Assembly (NCBI GenBank): GCA_031969915.1 | Contig: DALYJJ010000010.1 | Location: 1 to 64,000, forward strand | Source of the DNA: DALYJJ01 sp031969915 | GTDB lineage: Bacteria; Acidobacteriota; Terriglobia; Bryobacterales; Bryobacteraceae | Length of the DNA: 64,000 nt | Direction: 5' to 3' | Shown here: in pieces, positions 8,859 to 18,900 of the stretch | Numbering within the stretch: position 1 is the first letter of the stretch | Layout: each line of letters starts with the position of its first letter | Position numbers and translations under genes: made by a program | The notes under the pieces: model-generated | Databases searched by the model: none | What the model was told of the DNA's origin: nothing | Seen by the model: the letters and a program-made list of their open reading frames with translations, nothing else

Positions 8859-9259
8859 GCACCGCCGTCGTCGTCGATACCGACGTCGTCTCGTACCTGT
8901 TCAAGAGCCATCCCATCGCCCACCAGTACCTCCCCGATCTCAAAGATCGGACCCCGATGATCTCCTTCATGACCCTGGCGGAGCTGGATCGTTGGGCGCT
9001 CAATGCCCATTGGGGTGAGGCCCGGCGGACCCGGCTTCGCCAATACCTGGAACAGTTCGCTGTACTGCCGTACAACCGGGATCTGTGCACGAAGTGGGCA
9101 GAGGTAACGGTCGCCGCGCAGGCGAGCGGTCGGCGGATCGATTGCGCTGACGCCTGGATTGCAGCGACGGCGTTGCTGTCCGGCGGGCCCCTGATCACCC
9201 ACAACCGCAACGATAACCTCGGCGTGCCGGGCCTCACGCTGATCTCCCATGGGCAATAG
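8855..9259 (+). CDS. vapC: PIN-domain ribonuclease toxin (VapC-like)
   Basis: A 134-residue PIN-domain protein. The acidic metal-binding residues are visible: D8 in VVVDTDVVSYLF, the glutamate of FMTLAELDRW, the aspartate of DCADAWIAATAL and the asparagine/aspartate of ITHNRNDN near the C-terminus. VapC toxins cleave RNA, often initiator tRNA or rRNA, and are held inactive by the antitoxin encoded just upstream. The ATG at 8855 overlaps the antitoxin stop by 4 bases. All catalytic positions look intact, so this module is probably functional. Confidence 0.88.
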   Translation: MSTAVVVDTDVVSYLFKSHPIAHQYLPDLKDRTPMISFMTLAELDRWALNAHWGEARRTRLRQYLEQFAVLPYNRDLCTKWAEVTVAAQASGRRIDCADAWIAATALLSGGPLITHNRNDNLGVPGLTLISHGQ

Positions 9260-9465
9260 CGTCTAGCCTCAACGCTCGCGCGGAAGGTACCATGGCCACC
9301 GGTCCCGGCCGCAGGGTCACGGAGTTCACGCCGTTGCTCTTTTCAGTCGTTCGCCGTCGCGACTGTACAAATTACTGTCGGACAGTAGTAGAATGGCAAA
9401 AGGGGACTGGGGCGGCTGCTGGGGCCGCGCGCGACAAACCCCTGCTTCGGTCTGGTTCATTTCCA

Positions 9466-10062
9466 ATGGCGAGCCCCGGATTGCGTCTCTGCTGCGGTCT
9501 GCTCGCCGTGGCCGTGCTTGGCGGTTTGACGCACGTCCGCGGCGGGATGGCTCTGGATCTGCCCGGCCACGCCCTCTTCGCTTCCCTGTCTGCCTTTGCC
9601 CTGCTCGGCCCTTCGCGCCCGGGGGAGACGGTCGAGGACTCCGGCCGCCCCTCGATGCGCTCCATCGCCACCGCGCTCCCGGTCCTATTCCTTCTCCAGA
9701 TCCTCTTGGGCGCGGCCTGCCGCTACCAACATCTCGGCTACATGCCCCACATCCTCGGCGCGCTGGCCGCCGCCCTGGTGGCTTATCTCGCGGGCTTCTT
9801 CGCCCTCACCCAGTTCCCCGGTCATCAGGCGATCCGGCGGGCTTCGCTCTTCCTCATCGCCGCCATCACCGCCCAGGTACTTCTCGGAATCCTGGCGCTG
9901 GTGGAACGCATCTCCTCCAACGGGAGCGTGTTTCCGCTCGTGCATCTGGCCGCCGGCGCTTTGACTCTCGCCTCGGGAGTCGTCTTTGCCCTCCAGATTC
10001 GCCGGCATGTCCGAACTCCTCGTGCGGCTGTTTCCGAGAGCCGCTCCGCGCTGGCCCAATGA
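9466..10062 (+). CDS. Short heme A synthase-like membrane protein (CtaA/COX15 family)
   Basis: A protein of about 198 residues from the ATG at 9466; the frame is open to 9292 but that region lacks similarity. It has about six hydrophobic helices with histidines at the positions expected for the CtaA heme pockets: LPGHALF, YMPHILGA, GHQAIRR and PLVHLAAGALTL. CtaA converts heme O to heme A for cytochrome c oxidase. The protein is shorter than the usual ~300 residues, so it may be a reduced member of the family. It overlaps ctaB by 4 bases (ATGA), which supports a role in heme A/oxidase assembly. Confidence 0.75.
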   Translation: MASPGLRLCCGLLAVAVLGGLTHVRGGMALDLPGHALFASLSAFALLGPSRPGETVEDSGRPSMRSIATALPVLFLLQILLGAACRYQHLGYMPHILGALAAALVAYLAGFFALTQFPGHQAIRRASLFLIAAITAQVLLGILALVERISSNGSVFPLVHLAAGALTLASGVVFALQIRRHVRTPRAAVSESRSALAQ

Positions 10063-10916
10063 AAGACTACATCGAGCTGACCAAGCCCCGGATCACCTGG
10101 CTCATCCTCATGAGCACGGGAATCGGTTTCTACTTCGGATTGCCTTCCGGAGCGCCAGTGGACTGGCTGGTGCTGCTGCACACGCTGATCGGCACGGGTC
10201 TGCTCGCCTCCGGCACAGCGGCGCTCAATCAATGGTACGAGCGGGAGGCGGACGCCAAGATGCGCCGGACCAAGTTCCGCCCGCTGCCTTCAGGCCGCCT
10301 GAGCGCAAGCGGCGCCCTGGCCTTCGGCATCGCCCTCTCGGTCGCCGGCTTCGTCGAACTCTGGCTGGGCGCGAACCTCCTCACCGCTCTGCTCGGCGCG
10401 TTTACTTTGATCTCCTACCTGTTTGCCTATACGCCCCTCAAGCAGAAGTCGAAGCACTCCACCACCGTCGGCGCGGTGCCCGGCGCCATGCCGCCGCTCA
10501 TCGGTTTCGCCGGCGCGGCGGGCACGCTTACCGCCGAAGCCTGGATTCTCGGCGCCATCCTGTTCGTCTGGCAGTTCCCGCACTTCTACGCCATCGCCTG
10601 GATGTACCGCGAAGATTACGCCAATGCCGGCATTCGCATGTTGCCCGTAGTGGAACCCGACGGCGAGTCCACCGCGCGGCAGATCCTCTTCTACGCCGCG
10701 GCTCTCATCCCCATCAGCCTCGTTCCCAAGTACCTCGGCATGGCCGGCAATCTCTATCTCGCCGGAGCGCTGCTGCTCGGCGCGATGTTCCTGTGGTCCG
10801 GCGTGCGCGTCGCCACAGACCGCACCATCCTGCGCGCGCGAAAGGTCCTCCTCGCTTCCGTCCTCTATCTTCCGCTGCTCTACGGTCTCCTGCTCATCGA
10901 CCGGCCGAGCCTCTGA
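10059..10916 (+). CDS. ctaB: Protoheme IX farnesyltransferase (heme O synthase)
   Basis: A 285-residue polytopic membrane protein of the UbiA prenyltransferase superfamily. It shows ELTKPRITWLILMSTGIGF at the N-terminus, the first prenyl-diphosphate/Mg motif in ALNQWYEREADAKMRRTKFRPLPSGR (N-x-x-x-E-x-x-x-D type), YTPLKQKSKHSTTVGAVPGAMPPLIG, and the second conserved loop around WMYREDYANAGIRMLP. It adds a farnesyl group to heme B to make heme O. It overlaps the ctaA-like gene by 4 bases and the ABC ATPase gene by 1 base, so it sits inside an operon. Confidence 0.95.
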   Translation: MKDYIELTKPRITWLILMSTGIGFYFGLPSGAPVDWLVLLHTLIGTGLLASGTAALNQWYEREADAKMRRTKFRPLPSGRLSASGALAFGIALSVAGFVELWLGANLLTALLGAFTLISYLFAYTPLKQKSKHSTTVGAVPGAMPPLIGFAGAAGTLTAEAWILGAILFVWQFPHFYAIAWMYREDYANAGIRMLPVVEPDGESTARQILFYAAALIPISLVPKYLGMAGNLYLAGALLLGAMFLWSGVRVATDRTILRARKVLLASVLYLPLLYGLLLIDRPSL

Positions 10917-11827
10917 TGGTCGCAGCGGACCGCCTTACCCACCGCTACGGCGAACGCGTCGCACTCGACACCGTCACCTTCGCAGTGCCGGAAGGAGAAC
11001 TGTTCGGCGTTCTGGGACCCAACGGCGGCGGCAAGTCGACGCTGTTCAAGATCCTGTCGACGCTCATGGCCCCCGCTTCGGGCGATGCCCGCATCGGCGG
11101 CTTTTCTCTCGCCCGCCAGTCTCGCGAGATTCGACGCCTGCTCGGCGTCGTCTTCCAGTCGCAGAGCCTCGATCGCAAGCTCACCGTGGAGGAGAACCTG
11201 CGGGCACAGGGCCATCTCTTCGCCCTCTCCGGACGCACGCTCTCCGGGCGCATCGCCGATGCGCTCGTCGCCCTCGGCCTCGACGACCGCCGCCGCGACC
11301 CGGTGGGCACGCTCTCCGGCGGGTTGCAGCGGCGCGTGGAGATCGCCAAAGCGCTTCTTCACCGGCCCGCCGTGCTCTTGCTCGATGAGCCTTCCACCGG
11401 GCTCGATCCCGGCGCTCGCCGCGATCTCTGGCAGTATCTGGGCCAGCTTCGCGCCGCCTTCCGTCTAACCATCCTTCTCACCACTCACACCCTCGACGAA
11501 GCCGAACGTTGCGACCGCCTGCTGCTTCTTCATCAGGGCCGCATCGCCGCCGCCGGAGCGCCCGCTGAGTTGAAGGCGCGGGTGGGAGGCGAGGTGGTGC
11601 TCCTCCGCGCTGCTCACGCGGACCAACTCGCGGTCGAGATCAGCGAGCGCTTCTCCGTGCAACCCCGGCTCTCCGGCGGCGTCCTGCGGGTGGAAGTGCC
11701 CGACGGCCAAGGCTTCCTGGCCGGCGTCCTGGCCGCCTTCCCGGGCCGCATCGATGGCCTCGAGATGCACCGGCCCACGCTCGAAGACGTGTTTCTCGAC
11801 CTCACCGGCGCAACGTTGGACTCCTGA
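10916..11827 (+). CDS. ABC transporter ATP-binding protein (ABC-2/NatA type)
   Basis: A 303-residue ATPase. Walker A is GPNGGGKST (about residues 34-42), the Q-loop is VVFQSQSLDRKLTVEENL, the signature is LSGGLQRRVEIAKAL, Walker B is AVLLLDEPSTGLDPG, and the switch histidine is in LLTTHTLDEAE. The roughly 80-residue C-terminal extension ending in PTLEDVFLDLTG is typical of DrrA/NatA/CcmA-like exporters. It overlaps ctaB by 1 base and is followed by its permease 1 base later. Placement beside ctaA/ctaB suggests a part in oxidase assembly or copper/heme handling, which is inference. Confidence 0.93.
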   Translation: MVAADRLTHRYGERVALDTVTFAVPEGELFGVLGPNGGGKSTLFKILSTLMAPASGDARIGGFSLARQSREIRRLLGVVFQSQSLDRKLTVEENLRAQGHLFALSGRTLSGRIADALVALGLDDRRRDPVGTLSGGLQRRVEIAKALLHRPAVLLLDEPSTGLDPGARRDLWQYLGQLRAAFRLTILLTTHTLDEAERCDRLLLLHQGRIAAAGAPAELKARVGGEVVLLRAAHADQLAVEISERFSVQPRLSGGVLRVEVPDGQGFLAGVLAAFPGRIDGLEMHRPTLEDVFLDLTGATLDS

Positions 11828-11828
11828 T

Positions 11829-12557
11829 ATGTTCTGGCTGCCTCTGTTCACTCTCTGGCGCAGGGAACTCATCCGCTTCTGGCGGGAGAAGTCCCGCGTC
11901 CTCGGCTTCGTCGGTTCGCCCCTAGTCTTCTGGCTCGTGATCGGCTCGGGCTACGGTGACCTCGGCTACTACTTCCCCGGCGCGCTCGTGCTCACCGTGA
12001 TGTTCTCCGCCGTCTTTTCCACCATGTCGCTGATTGAGGACCGCCGCGAAGGCTTCCTCCTGGCGATGCTCGTTTCCCCCGCGCCCCGCCTGTCCATGGT
12101 GCTCGGCAAGACGCTGGGCGCCGCCACGCTCGCCTGGATCCAGGGCCTCGTTTTCCTGCTGTTCCTTCCTTTGACCCGCCTGCCCGTGACGCTCCCCGGA
12201 CTCGCCGCCGCGGCTGGTTTGATGTTTCTGATCGCTGTTGCCTTCACCGCCTTCGGCTTCCTCCTGGCGTGGCGCGTCTCCTCCACCCAGGGGTTTCACG
12301 CCATCATGAACCTCGTCCTGTTCCCGCTCTGGATGGTCTCCGGCGCGGTCTTCCCCGCCCGCACCGCCCACGGCTGGATCGCCGCCGTGATGGACGCGAA
12401 TCCGCTCACCTATTCGCTCGCCGCGGTGCGTTCCTTGCTCGGCGGCGAGCCGGCGGCTGTCGCAACGGGTGTCGCCGTCACGGCCACAACCGCCGCGCTC
12501 CTGCTCATCGCGGCCGCCTATACGGCGTCCGAACGCCGCGCCCGCAACTTCGCTTGA
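11829..12557 (+). CDS. ABC-2 type transporter permease
   Basis: A 242-residue membrane protein with about six hydrophobic helices (for example YYFPGALVLTVMFSAVFSTM and AGLMFLIAVAFTAFGFLLAW) and the ABC-2 family segments REGFLLAMLVSPAPR and NLVLFPLWMVSGAVFPA. It starts 1 base after the ATPase stop and is evidently its membrane partner. The substrate is unknown. It is the last gene of the ctaA-ctaB-ABC run; the SCO1 and DUF420 genes that commonly complete such clusters appear only about 6.8 kb downstream. Confidence 0.92.
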   Translation: MFWLPLFTLWRRELIRFWREKSRVLGFVGSPLVFWLVIGSGYGDLGYYFPGALVLTVMFSAVFSTMSLIEDRREGFLLAMLVSPAPRLSMVLGKTLGAATLAWIQGLVFLLFLPLTRLPVTLPGLAAAAGLMFLIAVAFTAFGFLLAWRVSSTQGFHAIMNLVLFPLWMVSGAVFPARTAHGWIAAVMDANPLTYSLAAVRSLLGGEPAAVATGVAVTATTAALLLIAAAYTASERRARNFA

Positions 12558-12662
12558 GTCGCAGGCCCGCGTTTCGTCTATACTGTTAAAACTGAGCCGG
12601 GCTCCGCGGCTGCCGTTGAATGTGCTCGCCGGGGCGAATTCCAAAAATCGAGATGAGGCTAC

Positions 12663-13220
12663 ATGAAACGTCAGGCATTTTCTTTCTTCGCCCTGTTGGT
12701 GTTGCTGGCGGCCAATGCTTCCGCCGGCATCCTCGGCCAGAACATCACGATGACCTATGATTTCCTGGGCGGCATCTTTTTCTCCAACACGGTGCTGGTT
12801 GGAGCCGGCCCGGAGATTACCTGTCCCTCAGGCCCTTTCGCCATGTGCAACACCGCGCTCACCCTCGCCACCCAGACTCTGGACGCCGACGACACCTCGA
12901 TCACCTACTTCTACGACGGAGCGAGCGGTGGCGCGTCCTTCACTCCGGCCCCGGGCCAGTTCAGCGGATTTGAGTTCAGCGGCCTTGACGTGGGCGGGAA
13001 CATCCTCGGTCCGGTGCTTCTCACCACCAACATCCCGGGCCTCACCAGCGCCCGCCTCGCCAGCACGGCGAGCGCGATCCGGGTGAACATGGAGGGACTC
13101 ACGATAGGAACCGGTTCTTTCTTCACCGTTTCCTTCGACGTGCCCGAACCGTCAACCTTGGTGCTCGCCTTCGCCGGGTTGGCCGCCCTCGCGGCACGAC
13201 GGCTCCGGGCCCTGAACTGA
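12663..13220 (+). CDS. PEP-CTERM sorting domain protein
   Basis: A 185-residue protein with a signal peptide (residues 1-21, ending ANASA) and a C-terminal PEP-CTERM sorting signal: VPEPSTLVLAFAGLAALAARRLR, that is, a PEP motif, a hydrophobic helix and a terminal arginine cluster. These signals are processed by exosortase and associated with exopolysaccharide-rich surfaces. The body is a beta-rich Ser/Thr/Gly segment without a recognised domain. Exosortase is not encoded in this window. It stands alone between the ABC permease gene and the convergent regulator. Confidence 0.88.
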   Translation: MKRQAFSFFALLVLLAANASAGILGQNITMTYDFLGGIFFSNTVLVGAGPEITCPSGPFAMCNTALTLATQTLDADDTSITYFYDGASGGASFTPAPGQFSGFEFSGLDVGGNILGPVLLTTNIPGLTSARLASTASAIRVNMEGLTIGTGSFFTVSFDVPEPSTLVLAFAGLAALAARRLRALN

Positions 13221-13237
13221 GGATCGGACCGCGCCGG

Positions 13238-14506
13238 TCACCAGACGTGGTAAGCCACCACGGTGGGCACCGTCGGCGTGCCGTTCACCAGGTTGGTTCT
13301 CAACAGTACCTGTAGGTTCTTCCGGTCCCAATCGGCGGGGAGCCCTTTGGTGAGCGCCGCCAGGGACGATTCATCGACCACGAAGTCCCCCGCGACTTGC
13401 GTTCCGTGCTCCGTGATGCCGCCCGCGATCACCAGATAACGTCCTGTGCGCGGCTGCCGGATACGCGTTACCAGCGCGAAATCATGGTCGATCCGATTCG
13501 GGTAGTCCGGCGTCGACCACGCCTGCCCGGGCCGATCGCGATCTTCAATCCGGGAATACGACGATTCGTCGGGCGCCACCGTGCGCACGAAGTGGAATCG
13601 CAGATCGCGGTTGAACTCCATCGAGAACGGATTCGAGAACGCACCCAGGAGGATGATCGGGTGGCTCGCCAGTTCTTCCATGGAGAGGTCGTTGCCCACC
13701 CGCACCTGCACCCGCGCGCCTTGGCGGCTCAGGTGGGCAGTGATGTAGGAGGAGGCGTGGAAGTTGCCCTTCGAAACCAGACGTGTGTTCTCCAACGCCC
13801 ACTCCGGACCCGGTTCCGCGGAAGAAGCAGGTGGCTTCGGAGAACGTTGCTCCAACCGGCGCCTCAGTTCGGGCGACAGGTAGTAATAGCGAATGGAGCC
13901 GGTGCAGAGCAGTACCGGGTGGCCGGTATTCAGGAAGGGCGCCCAGAACCGGCCTAGGGCCGCGGCTTCCGCCTGAGGCCGAAAGAGCATCCAGGCCACC
14001 AGCGGAACCGCCACCGCGAACACCACTACCGACGCCACTCGCAGGCGCCGCCCGCTGGCCCTGCCCGCCGGCGGCGCCATTGGCTCGGATGGCGGCGGAG
14101 CGGTCTTCTCCACGGCCGGAAGCGGCGGCGCGCTCTCCACCTTGATCAGGTATGCGCCGGCGGGGATGGACACGCGCAAGCTCCTGCTTTTTCCGGGGGC
14201 GGTCTCGTAGTACTGCGCCAACCGCCGCCGCACCTCGTTCGCGCGAACCCGAACAATCGCGTCTTCGGCCGTGTCGTAATCGGCCGGCCGCTGGTAGAGG
14301 TGCGCCCCGATGAGGCGCTCTTTCAGAAGATCCGTTCGGCCCTCCACCGTGCTCTCGGCCACATACCGAAGGAACTGCTGGCACTTCTGGCTTTCCAGGA
14401 ACGGCGGGCTCGTGCAGATCTCCTCGATGTGCGCGAGGACCTCGCCTGGCGCCAGATCGGCGGACGAGAGCGCCACGCGGTTAAGTCTGGGCCTTAACGC
14501 TCCCAT
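13238..14506 (-). CDS. Membrane-tethered regulator-like protein with periplasmic domain
   Basis: A 422-residue protein. Residues about 22-125 (HIEEICTSPPFLESQKCQQF, LLKERLIGAHLYQRP, DAIVRVRANEVRRRLAQYYE, VSIPAGAYLIKV) match an N-terminal domain often found in Acidobacteriota ahead of a transmembrane helix and variable sensor or TPR parts. It resembles winged-helix regulators but is not proven to bind DNA. A proline-rich linker and a helix near 152-172 (VASVVVFAVAVPLVAWMLF) follow. The C-terminal 250 residues are an extracytoplasmic domain I do not recognise. It is divergent from the Gfo/Idh gene (93 bases), which may be its target. Confidence 0.7.
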   Translation of the reverse strand: MGALRPRLNRVALSSADLAPGEVLAHIEEICTSPPFLESQKCQQFLRYVAESTVEGRTDLLKERLIGAHLYQRPADYDTAEDAIVRVRANEVRRRLAQYYETAPGKSRSLRVSIPAGAYLIKVESAPPLPAVEKTAPPPSEPMAPPAGRASGRRLRVASVVVFAVAVPLVAWMLFRPQAEAAALGRFWAPFLNTGHPVLLCTGSIRYYYLSPELRRRLEQRSPKPPASSAEPGPEWALENTRLVSKGNFHASSYITAHLSRQGARVQVRVGNDLSMEELASHPIILLGAFSNPFSMEFNRDLRFHFVRTVAPDESSYSRIEDRDRPGQAWSTPDYPNRIDHDFALVTRIRQPRTGRYLVIAGGITEHGTQVAGDFVVDESSLAALTKGLPADWDRKNLQVLLRTNLVNGTPTVPTVVAYHVW

Positions 14507-14599
14507 AACCTCCCTTGAATGCCCACTACATATTACACAATCGGGCCTTTAACGTGTCTAGCGTTGTTGCAGGCTTCCCGGTTCGCTTATCTGGTAAGC

Positions 14600-15859
14600 A
14601 TGGCGTCACCCAACACACCGAAAATGGGCCGGCGGGTCTGGCTGCGGTCGGCAACCGCGCTTGCCGCGGGCCGGATTCTCGGCGCGAACGATCGTGTGCG
14701 GATCGGTCTGGTCGGCTGTGGCGGCCGCGGCACCGAACTCCTGCAGACCGCTCTAGCGCTCCCGGAGGCCGCCGTGGTGGCGGTCGCCGACGTCTACCAG
14801 CCATTCGCCGAACGCGCAGTCTCCCTTTGCCCCTACCCCGTGGCGCAGGAGAAGTCCTTCGAACGCTTGCTGGAGCGGCGCGACGTCGACGCCGTGTTTG
14901 TGGCCACACCCGACCATTGGCACGCGGCGATGACCATCCTCGCCTGCCAGGCCGGAAAGGATGTCTACTGCGAGAAACCGCTTTCGCTCACCGTCCGCGA
15001 AGGCCGGCGCATGGTGGAAGCCGCCCGCCGCCACGGGCGCGTCGTGCAAACCGGCAGTCAACAGCGCTCGGGGAAGCACTACGCGGAAGCACGGCAGTTG
15101 ATTCGCGAGGGCGGCATCGGCCCGGTGCACCGCGTCCACGCCGGCTTTCAGCGCAACATCTTCCCGGGTTTGACGCCGCGCGGACCCTCGCTCGCGGCGA
15201 AGCCGGAACTCGACTGGGACGCCTGGCTCGGCCCCGCGCCCACCGTTCCCTACAACCCGTTCCGCTGCATCTACAACTTCCGCTGGTTCTGGGACTATTC
15301 GGGCGGCCAGATGACCAATTGGGGAGCGCACCACCTCGATATCGCGCGCTGGATTCTGGACAGTCCCGGACCGGAATCCGTCTCCGGCATGGGTGGCCGC
15401 TACGCCCTCACCGACGGTGGGGAGACGCCCGATGTCCAGCAGGTGACTTTTCAGTTTCCCCGCGCGGTGGTCACTTGGTCGGCGAGTGAAATCGGCGCCG
15501 GCCAGCATGTGACGCTCGACATCATCGGGTCCAAGGGATACGTCTCGCTTCTCCGTTCCGGATTCACCGTGACGCTCGACCCGGGCAACCGCAAGCCGGT
15601 GCGCGGCGCGTCGGACCAGGACCTCACCTCGGCCCACGTCGCGAACTTCCTGCAAGCGGTGCGCTCGCGGAAGTGCCAGGTGGCGGATGTCGAGGAGGGG
15701 CACCGCACGGCCGCGATGTGCCACTTGGGCAACATCGCCACCCGATTGGGCAGGAGCCTGCGTTGGGATGCGGCGACGGAGCAGATCCGCGGGGACGCCG
15801 AGGCGGGGAAACACCTCGCTCGCCCCGTCCGCAAACCCTGGGCATCCCTCGTCGCCTGA
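14600..15859 (+). CDS. Exported Gfo/Idh/MocA family oxidoreductase
   Basis: About 419 residues from the ATG at 14600. The N-terminus GRRVWLRSATALAAG is Tat-signal-like. The Rossmann motif VRIGLVGCGGRGTELL follows, then DAVFVATPDHWHAAM and the catalytic-region signature DVYCEKPLSLTVREGRRMVEA. The GQMTNWGAHHLDIARWIL segment is typical of secreted Acidobacteriota and Planctomycetota members. These NAD(P)-dependent enzymes oxidise or reduce sugars and inositols; the substrate is not predictable. The frame extends to 14519, but the Tat-like start is more convincing. Downstream lies a TonB receptor, which suggests carbohydrate scavenging. Confidence 0.9.
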   Translation: MASPNTPKMGRRVWLRSATALAAGRILGANDRVRIGLVGCGGRGTELLQTALALPEAAVVAVADVYQPFAERAVSLCPYPVAQEKSFERLLERRDVDAVFVATPDHWHAAMTILACQAGKDVYCEKPLSLTVREGRRMVEAARRHGRVVQTGSQQRSGKHYAEARQLIREGGIGPVHRVHAGFQRNIFPGLTPRGPSLAAKPELDWDAWLGPAPTVPYNPFRCIYNFRWFWDYSGGQMTNWGAHHLDIARWILDSPGPESVSGMGGRYALTDGGETPDVQQVTFQFPRAVVTWSASEIGAGQHVTLDIIGSKGYVSLLRSGFTVTLDPGNRKPVRGASDQDLTSAHVANFLQAVRSRKCQVADVEEGHRTAAMCHLGNIATRLGRSLRWDAATEQIRGDAEAGKHLARPVRKPWASLVA

Positions 15860-15958
15860 AGTTTAACTGGCCTGTATGCCTCTCAATCCAATGATCCTAA
15901 CGCGATCTAACTCGAAAAGCCTTGTGTGCCGCGCGGCGGCCCTTCATGATCCCAATCA

Positions 15959-18900
15959 ATGAGGTTTCATTCCATGCAGATGTGCACCTCGCTTCGCCTC
16001 CTCCTCCTCTTAGGCGCCTTTGCCCTCGGGCATGCGCTCGCTCAAACCAACGTCGGCTCCATCAGTGGAAAGGTTGCCGACGCGACCGGCGCTGCGGTCC
16101 CCGCGGTGAAGGTCACCGCCGGCAATCAGGGAACTGGTTTTCAGGTAGAGACTACCACCGATGAAACGGGCTTCTACTCTTTCCCCGCCCTGATGCGCGG
16201 CGCTTACACCATCCGGGCTGAGAAGCAAGGGTTCAGGGCCTTCTCCAAGAAAGACATCGCCCTCGACGCAGCCTCCAGCCGCCAAGTGGACGTTGCGCTC
16301 GAGTTGGGCGACGTCAAGGAGAGCGTGGACGTGGTTGCCGAAGCGACCCTCGTGCAGACCGCGACCGGCGACGTCAGCACGGTGATCACCGACCGGCAGT
16401 TGACGCAGATCGCCCTCAACGGCCGAAACTACACTCAGTTGCTGCGTCTGATCCCGGGCACCGTCGCGACCACTCTCGACGCCTTCGGCCTGGCGCTATC
16501 CACCAGCGCGCAGACGATCAACGGCGGGCGCTCCAATACCTCCTACTTCATGGTGGACGGCGCCGACAACATGGATAACGGCGGCAACGTGAACGCCATG
16601 ATCACCCCGAACCTCGACGGCATCGCCGAGGTGCGTATCCTCACCGCCAGCTACAAAGCGGAGTTCGGCGGACGCTCCGGCGCGGTGGTCAACGTGGTCA
16701 CCAAGAGCGGCACCCGCGACTTTCACGGTTCGGCGTTCTACTTCATCCGGAACGACGCGCTCGACGCGCGCACGTTTTTCGCCCAGCGCCGGCCTCCCCT
16801 GCGCTTCAATAACTTCGGCTGGACGCTGGGCGGGCCCATCTTGTGGCCGGGCAAGTTCAATAGCGATAGGAACAAGCTCTTCTTCTTCGGCGGCCAGGAG
16901 TACAAACTGAACCGGCAGGCGGGCACGTCTACCGGCGTGGTGCCCACGGCTCTCGAACGCGCTGGCAACTTCCAGGGCTCCGGCCTCGCCGCCCCCGTCG
17001 ATCCTCTGAACCGGCTGCCGTTCCCCGACCGCATCGTACCCACCTCGCGCTTTGCCCGCAACGGACCGGGTCTGCTCAAGCCCTACCCGCTTCCCAACTT
17101 CGGCGGCCCCGGCGGAAACTACGTGGTCAACGCCCTCAACCGAACGGACACCACGGAGAACAACATCCGCGTCGACTACCTGGCCTCCGCCAAACACCAG
17201 TTCATGTACCGGTTCACTCACCAGGACTGGGATATCTTCAACGGCTTCCAGGGGACCAACCTCGGTTTCATCCCCGGCGGCCGGCCTCGTCCCGGCTGGA
17301 CCACGGTGTTGAGCTGGAACGACACCCTTTCGCCCACCATGCTCAACTACGCGAGCTTCAGCGTCACCGCGAACCAGATCCAGGGACAACCCCAGAACGA
17401 GATCCTGCGGCGGAGCAACCTCGGTTTGAACTATCCCGAGATCTTCCCGGTGAACGAACTGAACGTCGGGCCGAACTTCGGCATGGCCGGCTTCACCGGC
17501 TACAACGCCGGCGACCGCATCCGGAACCTGAACACCACCTTCCAGTTCCGCGACGATTTCAGCCTCGTCAAGGGCTCGCACGTACTCAAGTTCGGCGTGC
17601 AGTACACGCGCAGCCGCAAGGATCAGAACAACGGCGGCGGCAACGACAACGGCAGCGTGAACTTCAACACCTCGGCGGCGCGCACCACGGGCAACGTCGT
17701 GGCCGACGTGCTGCTCGGCAACTTCCAAAGCTACACCGAAGGCGAGGTCGACACCTCCTGGTTCGCCCGCTTCAACCAGCTCGAGTTCTACGCGCAGGAC
17801 TCCTGGCGCGCCAGCAAGCGCCTCACGGTCGAACTCGGCGTCCGCTACAACCTCGTTTATCCGCTCACCAGCGCCCTGGGCAACTTCTCCACGTTCGATC
17901 CCTCGCGCTACAACCCCGCGCGGGCGCCCAGCATCGCGACCTCCGACGGCTCGATCCTCGCTCCCGGCGACCCCTGGAACGGCATCGCCCTGTTCGGCAC
18001 TGGGTTCCCCTCGGCGGCCTCGGGCCGCATCCTCGCGGCGGCCAACAGCGCCACCAGCCGCCTCTTCGTCGGTCTGCCGTCCGGCGGGGCCCGGAACGAG
18101 TACAGCCTGTGGGGCCCGCGGGTCGGCTTCTCCTATGACGTCTTCGGCAATGGCAAGACCGCACTCCGCTCCGGCTTCGGCGCCTTCTTCGACCGTATCC
18201 GCACCGACTACCTTGCCGCCAGCGCCCAGAATCCTCCCTTCGCCTCGAGCGCCAGCGTCTTCGACGGCAACATCGACAACCCCGGCGGCGCAACACGCCG
18301 CGACTTCCCGCCCAACCTCAGCGGACTCATGCTCGGCAACCGCACGCCGCGCATGTACTCCTACAATCTCGGCATCCAACATGAGTTGGTGAGCGGCATG
18401 GTGCTCGATGTCGCCTACGTCGGCACGCTCGGCCGCAACCTCGACCGCACCCTCAACATCAACCAACTCCGCGCCGGCGCGCGGCTCAACCCGCCCGCCT
18501 CCACCACCAACGTCAACGCCCTGCGGCCGTTCCTCGGCTATGGCTCCATCAACCTTCGCGACATGGGCGATACCTCCAACTACAACAGCCTCCAGATGTC
18601 CGTGAACCAACGGTTCCGCCGCGGCCTGACCGTGGGCGCCAACTACACCTGGTCACGCACCCTGGGCAGCTCGGAGGGCGGCTTCCAGGACGTGTACAAC
18701 GGCAAAGCCGACTACGGCCTGCTGTCCTTCCACCGCAAGCATGTCTTCAACGCGAACGTGATTTACTCGCTGCCGTTCTTCGGGAAGTCCACCGGATTGG
18801 TGCGCACGCTGCTGTCCGGATGGGACCTGAGCGGCGTGGTCTTGTACCAGAGCGGCGCGCCGTTTACGGTCTTCGCCCCCGTGGACAGCGCGCGCATCGG

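Noticed and set aside
16496..18610. A 704-codon minus-strand frame
   Set aside because: Antisense to the TonB receptor. Its valine/alanine/glutamate-rich composition mirrors the real frame and has no domain.
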